Under the pieces are notes generated by a model that did no database searches, was not told where the DNA came from, and was given only the letters and a program-made list of their open reading frames with translations. The translations under genes and the position numbers were made by a program. From Sulfuritalea sp. (lineage in GTDB: Bacteria; Pseudomonadota; Gammaproteobacteria; Burkholderiales; Rhodocyclaceae): a stretch of 64,000 bases of DNA. Shown one piece after another: positions 62,932 through 64,000 of the stretch (position 1 is its first letter; every line of letters begins with the position of its first letter). Where the stretch lies: NCBI GenBank assembly GCA_016708585.1, contig JADJFK010000021.1, forward strand, positions 7,387 through 71,386. The letters are read 5' to 3'.

Positions 62932-64000
62932 CAATTCAAATCGAGAACCTGCCTTGGCTCAGACCATCACCCGTTCATTTTCGAGACATTTGCCGCGAGT
63001 TTGATTTGGCCGGTCAGGCAAATGGCAGGTTACTGCGCGAAATCTCAAACTACGCATTGGATGGAAACAATCTTCACCGCTTGGCCAAATCGGTCGTATT
63101 GGCAAGGGAGCGCAGCGGAACGAATGCAATCGAACACCTGCAGCCGTTTAGACTGGGGTTGCTCAGCAACGGCACCACCAAACTCATAGTACCGTGCCTC
63201 ATCTCGACGGCCCTTCGATACGCGATTGATCTCACAGTAGTAGAGGGAGAATTCGATCAGGTCATTCAGGAGGCAATCACTCCAAAGTCGAGCATAAAAA
63301 GGGCCAAGCCGGACGCGATTCTACTTGCTCTGGATTATCGGGGGATCCCGGGTCTCAATGCTGGATTCGCCGAAGAAGAGGGCAAAGCCGTTAATGAGGC
63401 GCTGGCATACGTAGAAATGATTTGTCATGGTTTGCGCCAGGAAACCGACGCAACCATCATAGTGCAAAACATCCCTTGTCCTCACCTGGCGATGTTTGGC
63501 AGCCTCGATGCCAGACTGGCAGGATCCCATCGGCGCAGGGTTGCCCGCTTTAATGAAGCGCTTAATGGCTTGCTAGGTGAGTTTTCAGGCATTTTATTTG
63601 ACGTGGATGGTCTGGCAAGCACCGTCGGATACGAGAACTGGTTTATTCCACAGCAGTGGCACTTGGCAAAACTACCCTTCTCGCAAATATACGGTCCTAT
63701 CTATGCGGATTACTGTATGCGCCTGATCGGTGCGCTTCGGGGCGCGTCGAGAAAATGTCTTGTTCTTGATCTGGACAACACGATTTGGGGAGGGGTAGTC
63801 GGCGATGATGGTTTGGCTGGAATAACTCTGGGCCAAGGAAGTCCTGAAGGCGAGGCTTATCTAACGGTACAGCAAGTTGCCAAGAATCTACGAGACCGCG
63901 GAATCGTTCTCGCCGTTTGTTCGAAAAACGATGACAGTGTCGCAAGGGCCGTTTTCCGCGAGCATCCGGATATGCTCTTGCGAGAAGAGGATATAAGCGT
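62928..64000 (+). CDS. FkbH-like HAD-IIIC protein (partial, cut by the right edge)
   Basis: About 357 residues are visible. The N-terminal domain (FRLGLLSNGTTKLIVPCLIS) is the usual SGNH-like part of FkbH proteins, and the HAD phosphatase motif is at about 279-290 (CLVLDLDNTIWGGVVGDDG). A SKNDD motif follows. FkbH enzymes load a three-carbon glyceryl unit from 1,3-bisphosphoglycerate onto an ACP. VioR-type relatives occur in flagellin-glycan and O-antigen acyl modification loci. It closes the visible cassette. Confidence 0.9.
   Translation, partial: MTIQIENLPWLRPSPVHFRDICREFDLAGQANGRLLREISNYALDGNNLHRLAKSVVLARERSGTNAIEHLQPFRLGLLSNGTTKLIVPCLISTALRYAIDLTVVEGEFDQVIQEAITPKSSIKRAKPDAILLALDYRGIPGLNAGFAEEEGKAVNEALAYVEMICHGLRQETDATIIVQNIPCPHLAMFGSLDARLAGSHRRRVARFNEALNGLLGEFSGILFDVDGLASTVGYENWFIPQQWHLAKLPFSQIYGPIYADYCMRLIGALRGASRKCLVLDLDNTIWGGVVGDDGLAGITLGQGSPEGEAYLTVQQVAKNLRDRGIVLAVCSKNDDSVARAVFREHPDMLLREEDIS

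Overview
The window is high-GC DNA from a Gram-negative bacterium, most likely a betaproteobacterium close to the Rhodocyclales. The evidence is gene content and order: rubredoxin next to pilGHIJ-chpA, thiD-thiE-hemL, an RNB-type RNase followed by tonB-aroE-mtgA, and pcm-rhodanese-tolC-waaA-waaC. No rRNA, tRNA, CRISPR array or intact insertion sequence was seen. The last ~20 kb, and above all the last ~7 kb, is visibly AT-richer than the rest and looks horizontally acquired.

Layout. 1-8.3 kb (minus strand): the Pil-Chp chemosensory operon controlling type IV pili (pilG, pilH, pilI, pilJ and a chpA cut by the left edge), with a rubredoxin gene upstream. 8.4-11.7 kb (plus): thiamine synthesis (thiD, thiE), tetrapyrrole synthesis (hemL) and a guanidinium-type SMR exporter. 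11.7-24 kb (minus): mgtE, mtgA, aroE, tonB, an RNB-family nuclease, a methyltransferase, rarD, yqiA, uppP, a small Cys-cluster protein, thiC (broken by an apparent frameshift) and a GDSL esterase lipoprotein. 24.1-33.2 kb (plus): a TetR repressor with a clear palindromic operator, heading an overlapping operon of two adaptor/RND-pump pairs. 33.3-37.9 kb: pcm, rhodanese and tolC, convergent with the LPS core genes waaA and waaC. 38.1-64 kb: a surface polysaccharide (probably O-antigen) locus.

The polysaccharide locus makes GDP-mannose and probably GDP-L-fucose (manC, gmd, fcl), with a vapBC-like toxin-antitoxin pair inserted after manC and a periplasmic-type ATP-dependent DNA ligase after fcl. 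It also makes a CDP-4-keto-6-deoxy sugar (rfbF, rfbG and a cupin epimerase). It encodes two intact family-2 glycosyltransferases, four SAM-methyltransferase modules, a hexapeptide acyltransferase, two SASA-type acetylesterases and an MBOAT plus SGNH acyl-transfer pair. The right edge holds a carrier-protein/MaoC/SDR/FkbH cassette that probably builds an acyl decoration. Two export routes sit together: a Wzx-type flippase and a Wzm/Wzt ABC transporter. The Wzt ATPase is fused to a TylF-like methyltransferase where a carbohydrate-binding domain would be expected. The 47.1-48.5 kb stretch is a scar with two gene remnants.

The most unexpected non-genic structure is a 24-bp dispersed repeat found seven times (2117, 11354, 18165, 21355, 25782, 37354, 42482). 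It occurs in both orientations, between genes and inside genes, and in two different reading frames. All functional calls rest on reading the sequence; no database search was run.
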